Assembly: GCA_021372615.1 (NCBI GenBank)
Contig: JAJFUB010000085.1
Coordinates: 62,001-126,000, forward strand
Direction: 5' to 3'
Length of the DNA stretch: 64,000 bases
Source of the DNA: a bacterium
GTDB lineage: Bacteria > Armatimonadota > Zipacnadia > Zipacnadales > UBA11051
A program made the position numbers and the translations under genes. This document shows positions 53,375-61,264 of the stretch, piece after piece. The notes under the pieces were generated by a model that was given only the letters and a program-made list of their open reading frames with translations, was not told where the DNA came from and made no database searches. Every line of letters begins with the position of its first letter. Positions within the stretch are counted from its first letter, which is position 1.

Positions 53375-54202
53375 TCATCCATCCTTTGTCCATCGGGCCT
53401 GTTGCTCGGCGAGCCAGATCTCGGTGGCCTCGACGGTGGGCCCCGCCTCGATCAGGCCGATGCGTGCCCAGAAGGGCTCCTGCCGCACGGCCACGGCGCG
53501 CCCGCCGAGGGCCTCGGCCAGCTCGCGGTAGGCCTCGCCCGGCTGTTCCTTCACGGTGATGTTCACAACCAACGACGGGCCGCTGAAGTCCGGCTCGGCA
53601 CCCAGCAGGTCGAGACTCTCGATCTGCCGCCGCATCTCGGTGGAGATGGGGTAGCCATCGAAGTCGAAGACATCCTGCTCCTGGGCCCGGCGGACGCTGC
53701 CCGCGTCGAACCTCTCTTCATCGGTCAGCATCGCCTTGATCAGCGAGCGGCGCAGGTTCTGGGTGAGGTACTGCTTGCCGCTGATGACCGGCTCCCAGAG
53801 CACCAGGAAGTCCACATTGCCGCCGGCCGCCGCAGCCTGCAGGGCCAGCGCCGCCCCCAGCCGCAGCCCCAGCAGCCCCAGCGCTGACAGGTGCAACTCG
53901 CGCCGCATGTAGTCAGCCGCCGCCAGGATGTCCTCCACCCACTGCTCCGGCGTTGCCTCGCCAAAGTCGCCGGGGCTGTCGCCGGTGCCGCGGTAATCGA
54001 AGCGCCCGCAGGCGATGTCGGCCGCGCAGAACGTCCGTGCGGCCTCGACCAGCACACGATGGGCGCACTTCTTCTCTTCGGCGAAGGGGTCGCAGAACAG
54101 CAGCCCCCAGCGGGGGTGCTGAGCCTCGGTGCACGCGTGCATGACCGCGTGCAGCGACACCGCCCCCGGAATGACCGCGACGGCCTCAGGCGCCTGGACC
54201 AT
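53375..54202 (-). CDS. Alpha/beta hydrolase-fold protein resembling exosortase-A-associated hydrolase 2
   Basis: Protein of 275 residues. LLFCDPFAEEKKCAHRVLVEAARTF and CGRFDYRGTGDSPGDFGEATPEQWVEDILAAADYM match the hydrolase 2 family of exosortase-A loci, including the PFAEE box. The elbow reads GLLGLRLGAALAL, so Arg114 occupies the nucleophile position; the same G-x-R-x-G is a trait of that family. It therefore probably lacks classical esterase activity and may bind the ACP-linked substrate or partner hydrolase 1. It starts only 5 bases after the ACP gene. Confidence 0.72.
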   Translation of the reverse strand: MVQAPEAVAVIPGAVSLHAVMHACTEAQHPRWGLLFCDPFAEEKKCAHRVLVEAARTFCAADIACGRFDYRGTGDSPGDFGEATPEQWVEDILAAADYMRRELHLSALGLLGLRLGAALALQAAAAGGNVDFLVLWEPVISGKQYLTQNLRRSLIKAMLTDEERFDAGSVRRAQEQDVFDFDGYPISTEMRRQIESLDLLGAEPDFSGPSLVVNITVKEQPGEAYRELAEALGGRAVAVRQEPFWARIGLIEAGPTVEATEIWLAEQQARWTKDG

Positions 54203-54207
54203 GCGTG

Positions 54208-54465
54208 TCAGCTCCGCTTCTGGTCAACGAAGGCGGCGATGTTGTCTACCGTCGAGAACGTCTCGGTGCTGAAGTCCGTGTCCTCCAGCGTGATGCCGAA
54301 CTCCTCTTCCAACCCCACGACGATCTCGAACAGATTGACTGAATCGATCTTGTACTCGTCCATGAGATTGGCTGCGTCGGGGATGTCCGCCGGGGCGACG
54401 TTGAGGAACAGTCGCTCGACGATCATGTCCTTGATTTGCTGCTTGAGTTGCTCATCAACCGCCAT
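54208..54465 (-). CDS. Acyl carrier protein
   Basis: Protein of 85 residues, acidic, with a four-helix ACP pattern. The phosphopantetheine site is Ser42 in KIDSVNLFEIVVGLEEEFG, where DSV replaces the more usual DSL, as in specialised ACPs. The N-terminus QQIKDMIVERLFL and the C-terminus FSTVDNIAAFV are normal. It is a dedicated ACP: the glycyl radical enzyme lies upstream and hydrolase 2 follows by 5 bases. Substrates could come from the ketosynthase, FabG and E1 genes upstream in the cluster. It is probably not the housekeeping fatty-acid ACP, which normally lies beside fabF alone. Confidence 0.92.
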   Translation of the reverse strand: MAVDEQLKQQIKDMIVERLFLNVAPADIPDAANLMDEYKIDSVNLFEIVVGLEEEFGITLEDTDFSTETFSTVDNIAAFVDQKRS

Positions 54466-54515
54466 CGAGACCCTCCGTTGTCATGCGCTTGGCGCTGGTG
54501 GCCCCGCCGAGCGGA

Positions 54516-56732
54516 TCAGTTCCCGCTCCTGGCCACGATGTGATCCTGTATCTCCCGGCTCAGCGTCGTGAAGTACGCGCTGTAGCCCGACACGCGCACC
54601 GCCAGGTGACTCCATTTCTCCGGCTCCCGCTGCGCCGCCTGCAACTGCTCCGCCCCCACGATGTTGAACTCCAGATGCATCCCGCCGCCCTGGAAGTAGG
54701 TGGTCACCAGATCGGCGAGCAGTTCCGCCTCGCCCCCACGGGGCAGCGCCGTCGGGTGCAGTTCGCAGATCAGCGACGTGCCGGCCGCGGCGCGGGTCTG
54801 GTCAATGTGCGCCGCCGACAGTAGCGCCGCCGCCGGTCCGCTGCGGCCCCGGCCCGGGTGGGGCATGAGGCTATTGGCCAGGTTCTCGCGCGCGTGCCGG
54901 CCATCGGCCGAGGCCGCGCACACCGCCCCGCCGCCGATAGCCTGCGTGAAGGTGAACAGGTGCGCGTGGTAACGCCCGCCACGCGGGTGAGGGAACTGGT
55001 CGAGCAAGTCGCAGAACTCCTCGGCCAGGCCATCGGCGACCCCGTCTACGTCACCCTCGTTGTTGCCGTACTTCGGCGCGCCGTGCAGCAACTGCTGCCG
55101 CAGGTCCTCGTGACCAGCGAAGTCCTCCCGCAGCGCCGTGAGCAGCTCCCCCATCGTCACTGCTTGCTCTTCGAACACCAGCCGCCGGATCGCCACCAGC
55201 GCGTCTGCCACATTCGGGATGCCCATGGCGCAGACGCTCGTCGCGTTGTACCGCGCCCCCCCGGCGGTCATGTCCAGGCCCCGGGCCAGGCACTCGTCGG
55301 TGAACAGCGACAGCATCGGCATCGGGAAGGTGCGCGCGCCGCCGGCCTCGGCCTCCCTCAGCCGCTGCACCGCCCGCGCCAGGTCTGCCTCAAGCTGCGT
55401 GTGGTACGCCCGCTGCAGGTCCGCGAAGGCGAAGCTCTCGGCCGGCCCGGTCTGCGGCCCCACTTGGGCGCCGGTGAGCATGTCCACCCCATCGTTGAGC
55501 GCCAGCTCCAGGCACTTGAGCAGGTTGCAGTAGTACGCCACCGCGCGCGGGTCCATCATCCCGGCGATGGTGACCTCGATGCACCCGATGATCGCGTACT
55601 GCCGCGCGTGCTCCAGGGGAATGCCCTTCTTGACCAGCGCGGGGACGATGGCCTCGTCGTTGAAGAGCTGGGGCTGGTCGAGCCCGTGCGAGATGACCTC
55701 GCAGGCTTGCTCGAGGAAGTCCCGCGGTGTGCCGCGGTGCCACCGGACCGAGGTCTGGCGCGCCAGGTGCAGCTCATCCATCACTTCCAGCACCAGCCGG
55801 CTGACCTCGTTGGCGACATCACGCCCGTCGGCGTCCATCCCGCCGATCATGCCGTTCTGCACATCGTACGACTTGTAGACCTTCAGCCAAAACGCCGTCA
55901 GCAGGTCCTTGGCTTGCTCGCGGTCGAGCCGCCCGGCCGCGACGTCCGCCTCATAGAACGGCCCCAGCAGCACATCCAGTCTCCCCAGCGAGTGCGCGTT
56001 CGGCGGGTCCTCCAGCTCCACAAACAGCAGGCAGAACCACAGGGCTTGCAGGGCCTCGTGGAAGGTCCGCGCCCCCTGGGCCGGGACCCGCGCGCACGCC
56101 TCGGCGATGCGCTCCAGTTCGGCCCGGCGCTCGGGATCGGCCTCTGCCTCCGCCAGCCGCGCGGCCTCCGCGGCGTAGTTGAGACCGTACTGCGCGCAGC
56201 CCTCGGCCAGCGTCGCCATCGCCCGGCGGAAGTCGTCGGCGCTGTAGTCCAGGTTGAAGTACGCGGGCCGCTCCGTGGCCGCCCCCTGCAGGGCCCGGGC
56301 CTCCTCGGCCAGGGCCAGGAAGCCTCGCTGCAGCACGCGCCCATAGCCCGGCACGCAGTGCCCGAACAGCGTCCCTCGCGCCCTGAACTCCGGGTGGGCC
56401 GCCCAGAAGCCGTGCAGCTCGCGCACCACCGCATCGCGCTCGGCGTCGCCGGTCTGAGGTGGTTGCTCGCCCCAGAACTCCGGGTACGACAGCAGGTTCC
56501 AGTTCGAGGTCGCGGCCTGATAGCCGACGATGAGTTCGCCGGGCAGGATGCGTGGCGTGCTCTCGCGCAGCACATGGGCCAGCGCCGCGGCCCGCCGCAC
56601 GACGGTGGGCTCGTCCAGGTGCGCCTGGTAGCCCTCGGTCAGCAGCGTGGCGCGCTCCATGTCGGGCTCGCGCTTGACGGCAGTGGCCTGTTCCCTGAGC
56701 AAGGCCAGACGGGGGGCGGTCAGTACGGTCAT
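54516..56732 (-). CDS. Second glycyl radical enzyme, dehydratase/lyase type
   Basis: Protein of 738 residues from ATG 56732 (AGGG 5 bases upstream), somewhat shorter than the 780-850 usual for the family. The thiyl Cys384 is in IIGCIEVTIAG with Glu386, again the GCxE pattern of dehydratases, decarboxylases and C-C/C-N lyases rather than formate-lyase. The glycyl loop is RVSGYSAYFTTLS with Gly716 near the end. Substrate-pocket residues cannot be assigned by eye. It lies 50 bases upstream of the ACP gene, within the acyl/glycan cluster, where such enzymes are not expected. No activating radical-SAM enzyme is in the window, so one must be supplied in trans. Confidence 0.88.
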   Translation of the reverse strand: MTVLTAPRLALLREQATAVKREPDMERATLLTEGYQAHLDEPTVVRRAAALAHVLRESTPRILPGELIVGYQAATSNWNLLSYPEFWGEQPPQTGDAERDAVVRELHGFWAAHPEFRARGTLFGHCVPGYGRVLQRGFLALAEEARALQGAATERPAYFNLDYSADDFRRAMATLAEGCAQYGLNYAAEAARLAEAEADPERRAELERIAEACARVPAQGARTFHEALQALWFCLLFVELEDPPNAHSLGRLDVLLGPFYEADVAAGRLDREQAKDLLTAFWLKVYKSYDVQNGMIGGMDADGRDVANEVSRLVLEVMDELHLARQTSVRWHRGTPRDFLEQACEVISHGLDQPQLFNDEAIVPALVKKGIPLEHARQYAIIGCIEVTIAGMMDPRAVAYYCNLLKCLELALNDGVDMLTGAQVGPQTGPAESFAFADLQRAYHTQLEADLARAVQRLREAEAGGARTFPMPMLSLFTDECLARGLDMTAGGARYNATSVCAMGIPNVADALVAIRRLVFEEQAVTMGELLTALREDFAGHEDLRQQLLHGAPKYGNNEGDVDGVADGLAEEFCDLLDQFPHPRGGRYHAHLFTFTQAIGGGAVCAASADGRHARENLANSLMPHPGRGRSGPAAALLSAAHIDQTRAAAGTSLICELHPTALPRGGEAELLADLVTTYFQGGGMHLEFNIVGAEQLQAAQREPEKWSHLAVRVSGYSAYFTTLSREIQDHIVARSGN

Positions 56733-56804
56733 GCTATCCCTGCCGTGTTCCCAGGAGGCATCCGTCACGCCCGACTTGCCGTCCCCTTGCCTGTCGGGCC
56801 GGGG

Positions 56805-57518
56805 CTACATCCCCGGTCCCATGTTCGGGCGCCAGACATCCTGGTGTATGAAGCCGGTCTCCGGGTAGTCTTCCCAGAGGGCCTTGACCTGCTTCTCCTT
56901 GCGCTGGTAGTACTCGTCCGGCGTCTCCCCCACCGCCACCTCGATCAGCTTCTTCTCTTTGTTGTAGGCGAGCAGCAGCGTCCCCTTGCGGTAGTACTCA
57001 ACGTACCACGCCTCCATGGCGCGATCGAGCTTGCTCTCGCGGGGGCCACGCAGGCCATCGTGGGATGACTGTGGCTTCCCCAGGGCCGTCTGCACCTGCT
57101 CCGGCGTCATGCCGCTCTGGAGCTGGCTGATCTCCGCCTTCCCCAGCTTCGGTGTGGCCGCAGCCTTGTTCCCGATGAACTTCATCACGCCGAACACCCC
57201 GCCCCCCACCAGGACCACGACGCAGCAGAGCGCGATCACCTTCGCGACCGGGAACGTCTCCAGTTGAGCATCGTTCCGGACGATGGGTTCCGGCCGCGGC
57301 GGCGCCGAGATGGGCGCGGGCGGCCCGATGGGTACGGATGCCGGAGCCGAGCCGGGAGCGGCGTGCGGTGCCGGCGACGCGGGTGGTGCCACGGCGGGAG
57401 CGGAGGGCGGGGCGGCCGGTTTTGCCCCCGGTGGCTGAGACTCGGCCTGCTGTCTGCTGATCCACTCCTGTACGGCGGCTGACGTGGGCTCCTTCGACGG
57501 CTTCACCTTGCGAGCCAT
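56805..57518 (-). CDS. Single-pass membrane protein with BamE/SmpA-like domain
   Basis: Protein of 237 residues. The first 90 are basic, then Pro/Ala-rich and probably unstructured. A hydrophobic segment (VIALCCVVVLVGGGVFGVM) near 93-112 crosses the membrane. The outer part, ISQLQSGMTPEQVQTALGKPQSS...WYVEYYRKGTLLLAYNKEKKLIEVAV, has the SmpA/OmlA/BamE pattern of helix, GMT-x2-QV and beta-sheet. In Proteobacteria this fold helps assemble outer-membrane proteins. Here it has a transmembrane anchor instead of a lipobox, so its role is uncertain. It lies between the GT2 and the second glycyl radical enzyme. Confidence 0.7.
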   Translation of the reverse strand: MARKVKPSKEPTSAAVQEWISRQQAESQPPGAKPAAPPSAPAVAPPASPAPHAAPGSAPASVPIGPPAPISAPPRPEPIVRNDAQLETFPVAKVIALCCVVVLVGGGVFGVMKFIGNKAAATPKLGKAEISQLQSGMTPEQVQTALGKPQSSHDGLRGPRESKLDRAMEAWYVEYYRKGTLLLAYNKEKKLIEVAVGETPDEYYQRKEKQVKALWEDYPETGFIHQDVWRPNMGPGM

Positions 57519-57545
57519 GGATTCGAGACCTCCCCTGTGGATCTG

Positions 57546-57563
57546 CTCCGCCGCGCGGCGGAG
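57546..57563 (-). terminator. Perfect 18-base palindrome after the GT2 gene
   Basis: CTCCGCCGCGCGGCGGAG is completely self-complementary and lies 60 bases past the GT2 stop in the direction of transcription. There is no T-tract, so it may be an RNA processing or Rho-related site or simply a palindromic element. Confidence 0.35.
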
Positions 57564-57623
57564 ACAGAACGTATGGCAGTGTCTCGGGGTTGACCGGCTA
57601 CATCCAGGCAGATGCCATCGGCG

Positions 57624-58481
57624 TCAAACCATCGGCGGCACGCCTGTCTTCTCCAGAGGCCGCGTCTCCAGCGCCGCCCACCCGCAGTCGCTCTCGTCCG
57701 GGCCGTCTTCCTGCTCGTACACCTCCCGCCAGCGTCGCTTGAATTCCACCCAGTTCCTCATCGTGACATAGCGGAACTTCACATCCGGCGAACCGTCGGT
57801 CGTGACGTTCTCGAAATGATACATTTCTACCGAGGGCTCGACCAGTACCTTCCACCCCGCCTGGCGCGCCCGGTAGCAGAAGTCGAAGTCCTCGAACTGC
57901 GCCGGGTTGAACGCCTCGTCGAGGCCCCCGACCTGCGCGACCACTTCCCGCTTCATCAGCCAGCAGGCACTGATCAGGCACTGGACCTCGGTAGGTTCGT
58001 TCCAGCGCGGAGCGTCAAGCGCGCTGCCGCGCCCTCGGTACTGCACGCGCCCGCCCCGCGAGATGGCCGCCCCGGCGCACTCGACGTCGTATGGCGCGAA
58101 GGGGTACACCAGCTTCGGCCCCACGATCCCGTTCGCCTCCGAGCCCTGCAACACCGCCGCCAGCCCGGCCAGCCAGCTCCGGTGTCGCACGGCGACATCG
58201 TTGTCCATGAAGCCGATCAGGTCGCCGGTCGCGATCTCCAGGCCCTGGTTGCGGGCCGTGCATGCCCCGACATTACCCGTGTTGAGAATGACCTCGAAGC
58301 CCAGCCCCTGCCGGCGCGCCTCGGCCTGCACCTGCGCCAGCATCTCGACACTGCCGTCGTTCGAGCCGTTGTCCACGACGACGATCTGGTCGGGCGGTGG
58401 CGTGCAGTCAAGCTGCCCGCGCAGGCATAGCTCCGTGTACGGACGCTTGTTGTAGCTGACGACGATGAGGGTGGTGCTAAT
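57624..58481 (-). CDS. Glycosyltransferase family 2, apparently with an ATT start codon
   Basis: Protein of 285 residues. The domain begins TLIVVSYNKRPYTELCL, with IVVVDNGSNDGSVEML, GACTARNQGLEIATGDLIGFMDNDV (a DxD variant, DND) and FEDFDFCYRARQAGW (ED box), so it is an inverting GT-A enzyme of the rhamnosyltransferase-like branch. No ATG, GTG or TTG lies in frame at the domain edge. ATT 58481 sits 8 bases after a strong GGAGGT and overlaps the E1-beta stop by one base. The only alternative is GTG 58586, which would overlap E1-beta by about 110 bases and add an Arg-rich tail. Confidence 0.82.
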   Translation of the reverse strand: MSTTLIVVSYNKRPYTELCLRGQLDCTPPPDQIVVVDNGSNDGSVEMLAQVQAEARRQGLGFEVILNTGNVGACTARNQGLEIATGDLIGFMDNDVAVRHRSWLAGLAAVLQGSEANGIVGPKLVYPFAPYDVECAGAAISRGGRVQYRGRGSALDAPRWNEPTEVQCLISACWLMKREVVAQVGGLDEAFNPAQFEDFDFCYRARQAGWKVLVEPSVEMYHFENVTTDGSPDVKFRYVTMRNWVEFKRRWREVYEQEDGPDESDCGWAALETRPLEKTGVPPMV

Positions 58482-59454
58482 ACGCCACCACCTCCGCCGC
58501 CGCCTCGGCGATGGTGCGGTAGTCGGGGATGACGGCCTGCTCGAGCACGCGGGCGGACGGAACCGGCGCGTCGGCCGCCGCCACACGCCGCGGCGGCGCC
58601 TGCAGGAAGTCGAAGCTCGTCTCCATGATGCGCGCCACGACCTCCGCCCCCACCCCGCCGGTCAGTGTCCCCTCCTCGACGACCACTGCCCGCCCCGTCT
58701 TCTCCGCCGTTGCCTGTATGGCGGCCGTGTCCAGCGGCGCCAGGCTGCGCAGGTCGAGGACCTCCGCCTCGACACCAAGCTCGGCCAGTGCCTCCGCCGC
58801 CTTCAGGGCCTCCTCGACCATCCGCGAATAAGCAATCAGGCTGACATCCGTGCCCTCACGCGCCACGCGCGCCTGATCCAGCGGTGTCACATAGTCGCCC
58901 TCGGGGACTTCCCCCTGCCGCCCGTACAGGATCTTGCTCTCGATGAAGATGACGGGATCATCGCAGCGGATGGCGCTCTTGAGCATCCCCTTGGCATCGG
59001 CCGCCGTGGCCGGGGCGACGACCCGCAGGCCCGGCGTAGCGACGAAGAACCGCTCCAGACTCTGCGAGTGGGTCGGCCCATAGCCCCGCCCCGCGCCGGC
59101 CGGGCAGCGCACCACGATCGGCACGCGGCACTGCTCGCCGAACTGGTAGCGGAACTTGGCGGCATGGTTGACGAGCTGGTCCACCGCCAGGGTGATGAAG
59201 TCCATGAACATGATCTCGGCCACGGGCCGCAGGCCGGCCATGGCCGCGCCGATGGCCACGCCCACGAAGCCCCCCTCGGCGATGGGCGTGTTGAGCACGC
59301 GCTCGCGTCCGAACCGTTCGGCAATCCCGGCGGTCAGCTTGAACGCGCCGCCGTACGCGGCGATGTCCTCGCCGATCAGGATGACGCTCTCATCGCGCTC
59401 CATCTCCTCTTCGAGCGCGGCGCGTATGGCGTGGGAGTAGTACATGGGGTTCAC
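58477..59454 (-). CDS. 2-oxoacid dehydrogenase E1 component, beta subunit
   Basis: Protein of 325 residues like PdhB/AcoB. Landmarks are the Glu that activates thiamine diphosphate in LIGEDIAAYGGAFKLTAG, NTPIAEGGFVGVAIGAAMAGLRPVAEIMFMDF, AGAGRGYGPTHSQSLERFF, and the C-terminal transketolase domain (DVSLIAYSRMVEEALKAAEAL, VLDLRSLAPLDTAAI, VVVEEGTLTGGVGAE). With E1-alpha it would decarboxylate a 2-oxoacid and pass the acyl group on. No E2 or E3 gene is here. Its start overlaps the HEAT/proline-rich gene (ATGA), so the two are translated together. Confidence 0.92.
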   Translation of the reverse strand: MNPMYYSHAIRAALEEEMERDESVILIGEDIAAYGGAFKLTAGIAERFGRERVLNTPIAEGGFVGVAIGAAMAGLRPVAEIMFMDFITLAVDQLVNHAAKFRYQFGEQCRVPIVVRCPAGAGRGYGPTHSQSLERFFVATPGLRVVAPATAADAKGMLKSAIRCDDPVIFIESKILYGRQGEVPEGDYVTPLDQARVAREGTDVSLIAYSRMVEEALKAAEALAELGVEAEVLDLRSLAPLDTAAIQATAEKTGRAVVVEEGTLTGGVGAEVVARIMETSFDFLQAPPRRVAAADAPVPSARVLEQAVIPDYRTIAEAAAEVVAY

Positions 59455-60275
59455 GGCTCAGGGCTCAGGGTCTCGGACCAGGATCCTCCGGCCGGTGGGA
59501 TGGGCGCCAGGTCCGGCAGCGGCGGCCGCCCCTCGGCAATGGGCCCCAGCGCCGGCAGATCGGGCACGGTCGCGGCCATGCTCGCCGGCAGTGGCAGCAT
59601 CCCGCCCATGACCTGCCGTTCGGTCAGCTCAGGCGCGTGTGCGGTGGCTGCGCGCTGCTCCTGCACCGGCGCCGTGCTCGTGACGTTCCCGCTCATCTCG
59701 GTCGGGGCGGGCGCCGGCGCGGGCCTGGGCGCCGGCCTGGGGGCGGGCGGCGGCGGTGCAGCTCGGCCCCGCTGCGGCGTCGGCGCTCGAACAGGCGCTG
59801 CCGTCGGCACGGGCGGCGGGGGCGGAGGAGGGGGCGGCGGCGCCGGTGGCCATGCGGTCGGCCCAATGGGAGGCGGGACATACGGCGGGCGCGGGCGCAA
59901 CGGCACGGCGGCAACAGGCGGGGGCGGTGGGGGCGGCGCCGGTGGCTGGTGGCTGCTCGCGCGCACACTTCCCCCGGCTGCCGTTCGGCCTCCCGGCCCT
60001 GTGCGTTGCTCAATGCGGCGCAGCGCCTCCTCGGCCGCGCGCCGGATCGTCACATCGCCGTGTGACAGCAGGGGCTCGATCGCCTCGATGGCGTCGGCTT
60101 GACCGACGCGCGCCAGTTCCTGCAGCGCCCCCCACACGATCGTCGGGTTGTCGTGACCCAGCATCTGCACCAGCAGGCCGGCCCGGGCCTCGTCGGGCGC
60201 GGCGCTGGCGACCACCGCCACGACGTCACCCAGCAAGCTGGCCAGACCCCGCCTCGGTTGGGACTGACTGTCCAT
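59451..60275 (-). CDS. HEAT-repeat protein with long Pro/Ala-rich tail, between E1-alpha and E1-beta
   Basis: Protein of 274 residues from ATG 60275 (TTG 60293 is an alternative). Residues 10-95 form two to three HEAT/PBS-like helix pairs (ARAGLLVQMLGHDNPTIVWGALQELARVG and AIEPLLSHGDVTIRRAAEEALRRI). Residues 100-195 are Pro/Ala/Arg-rich with runs of up to eleven prolines. The tail (195-274) has ELTERQVMGGMLPLPASM and ends LSPEP. It lies exactly between the two E1 subunit genes and overlaps E1-beta. Pro/Ala linkers join the domains of E2 proteins, but no lipoyl motif (DKA) or E2 catalytic domain is present. A scaffold for the E1 complex is a guess. Confidence 0.75.
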   Translation of the reverse strand: MDSQSQPRRGLASLLGDVVAVVASAAPDEARAGLLVQMLGHDNPTIVWGALQELARVGQADAIEAIEPLLSHGDVTIRRAAEEALRRIEQRTGPGGRTAAGGSVRASSHQPPAPPPPPPPVAAVPLRPRPPYVPPPIGPTAWPPAPPPPPPPPPPVPTAAPVRAPTPQRGRAAPPPPAPRPAPRPAPAPAPTEMSGNVTSTAPVQEQRAATAHAPELTERQVMGGMLPLPASMAATVPDLPALGPIAEGRPPLPDLAPIPPAGGSWSETLSPEP

Positions 60276-60289
60276 GGGGCTCACCCCGC

Positions 60290-61264
60290 TCAACTGCCTG
60301 TCAGGCCGGCGAACACGCCCTGCGCGGCGGTCGTCGGATCGGGATCGGGACTCGAGCGGGCGAACTCGGCCGCCGCCTCCAGGCCGCTCTCGACCTCGGC
60401 CGCAATCTCCTGGACCCGCGCCTCATCCAGCAACCCCTGCTGCTCCAGCGCCTGCCGCATCAGTCGCAGTGGGTCGCGCTCCTGCCAGTGGGCCAGTTCG
60501 TCCACCGGGCAGTACTCGCGCCTGTCACTCTTGGAGTGTCCGCAGCACCGGTAAGTCTTGGCCTCGATGAGCGTCGGCCCGGCCCCGGCACGCGCCCGGG
60601 CCACAGCGGCGGCCGCCGCCTCCCGCACGGCGAAGTAGTCGTTGCCGTCTACGCTCACGCCCGGGATGCCATAGGCCACCGCACGCTCTGCGAGATCGCC
60701 GACCCGGAACGCCTCGGCTGTGGGCGTACTCATCGCGTAGGCGTTGTTCTCCAGGAGGTACACGATGGGCAGGTCCCAGATGGCGCCCATGTTGACCGCT
60801 TCGTGGAAGGCCCCGGTCCCGGAGGCGCCGTCGCTGAAAAAGCACAGTACGACCCGGCCGGTCCCCAGGCGCTTCTGAGCCAGCGCCGCGCCGGTGGCGA
60901 TGGGGATCATGCCCCCGGTGATGCCGTTGGAGCCCAGGAAGCCAAGGCTGAAGTCGGCCATGTGCTGCGACCCGCCGCGTCCGCCCGAGTAGCCCGTGGC
61001 CTTGCCGGACAGCTCGGCCAGCAGCCGCCCCGGGTCTGCCCCCTTGGCCAGGAAGTGGCCATGGCCGCGGTGATTGGAGGTCACGAGGTCATCGGGCTGC
61101 AGGGCCGCGACCGCCCCGACGGCACAGGCTTCCTGCCCCACGCAGAAGTGCGAGGTGCCGGTGATGACGCCCTCGCTGAACAGGTCCGCCAGCCGCTCCT
61201 CGAAGCGGCGGATGAGCAGCATCAGCCGGTAGTGGGCCACGGCTTCCTGGGGGGGAATGCTCAC
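60290..61264 (-). CDS. 2-oxoacid dehydrogenase E1 component, alpha subunit
   Basis: Protein of 324 residues like PdhA/AcoA. GTG 61264 overlaps the ketosynthase stop (GTGA) and is followed by the usual YRLMLLIRRFEERL; the longer open frame is non-coding. TSHFCVGQEACAVG, SNHRGHGHFLAKG, GRGGSQHM, the thiamine diphosphate motif SDGASGTGAFHEAVNMGAIW...ENN and YRCCGHSKSD are all present. The phosphorylation-loop region is of the short acetoin-dehydrogenase type. It should form an alpha2beta2 enzyme with the E1-beta gene two positions downstream. Confidence 0.92.
   Translation of the reverse strand: MSIPPQEAVAHYRLMLLIRRFEERLADLFSEGVITGTSHFCVGQEACAVGAVAALQPDDLVTSNHRGHGHFLAKGADPGRLLAELSGKATGYSGGRGGSQHMADFSLGFLGSNGITGGMIPIATGAALAQKRLGTGRVVLCFFSDGASGTGAFHEAVNMGAIWDLPIVYLLENNAYAMSTPTAEAFRVGDLAERAVAYGIPGVSVDGNDYFAVREAAAAAVARARAGAGPTLIEAKTYRCCGHSKSDRREYCPVDELAHWQERDPLRLMRQALEQQGLLDEARVQEIAAEVESGLEAAAEFARSSPDPDPTTAAQGVFAGLTGS

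Noticed and set aside
59690-59960. Low-complexity GGC/CCG runs that look like a repeat array
   Set aside because: They encode the poly-proline part of the HEAT-repeat protein. There are no regular spacers, so it is not a CRISPR array.
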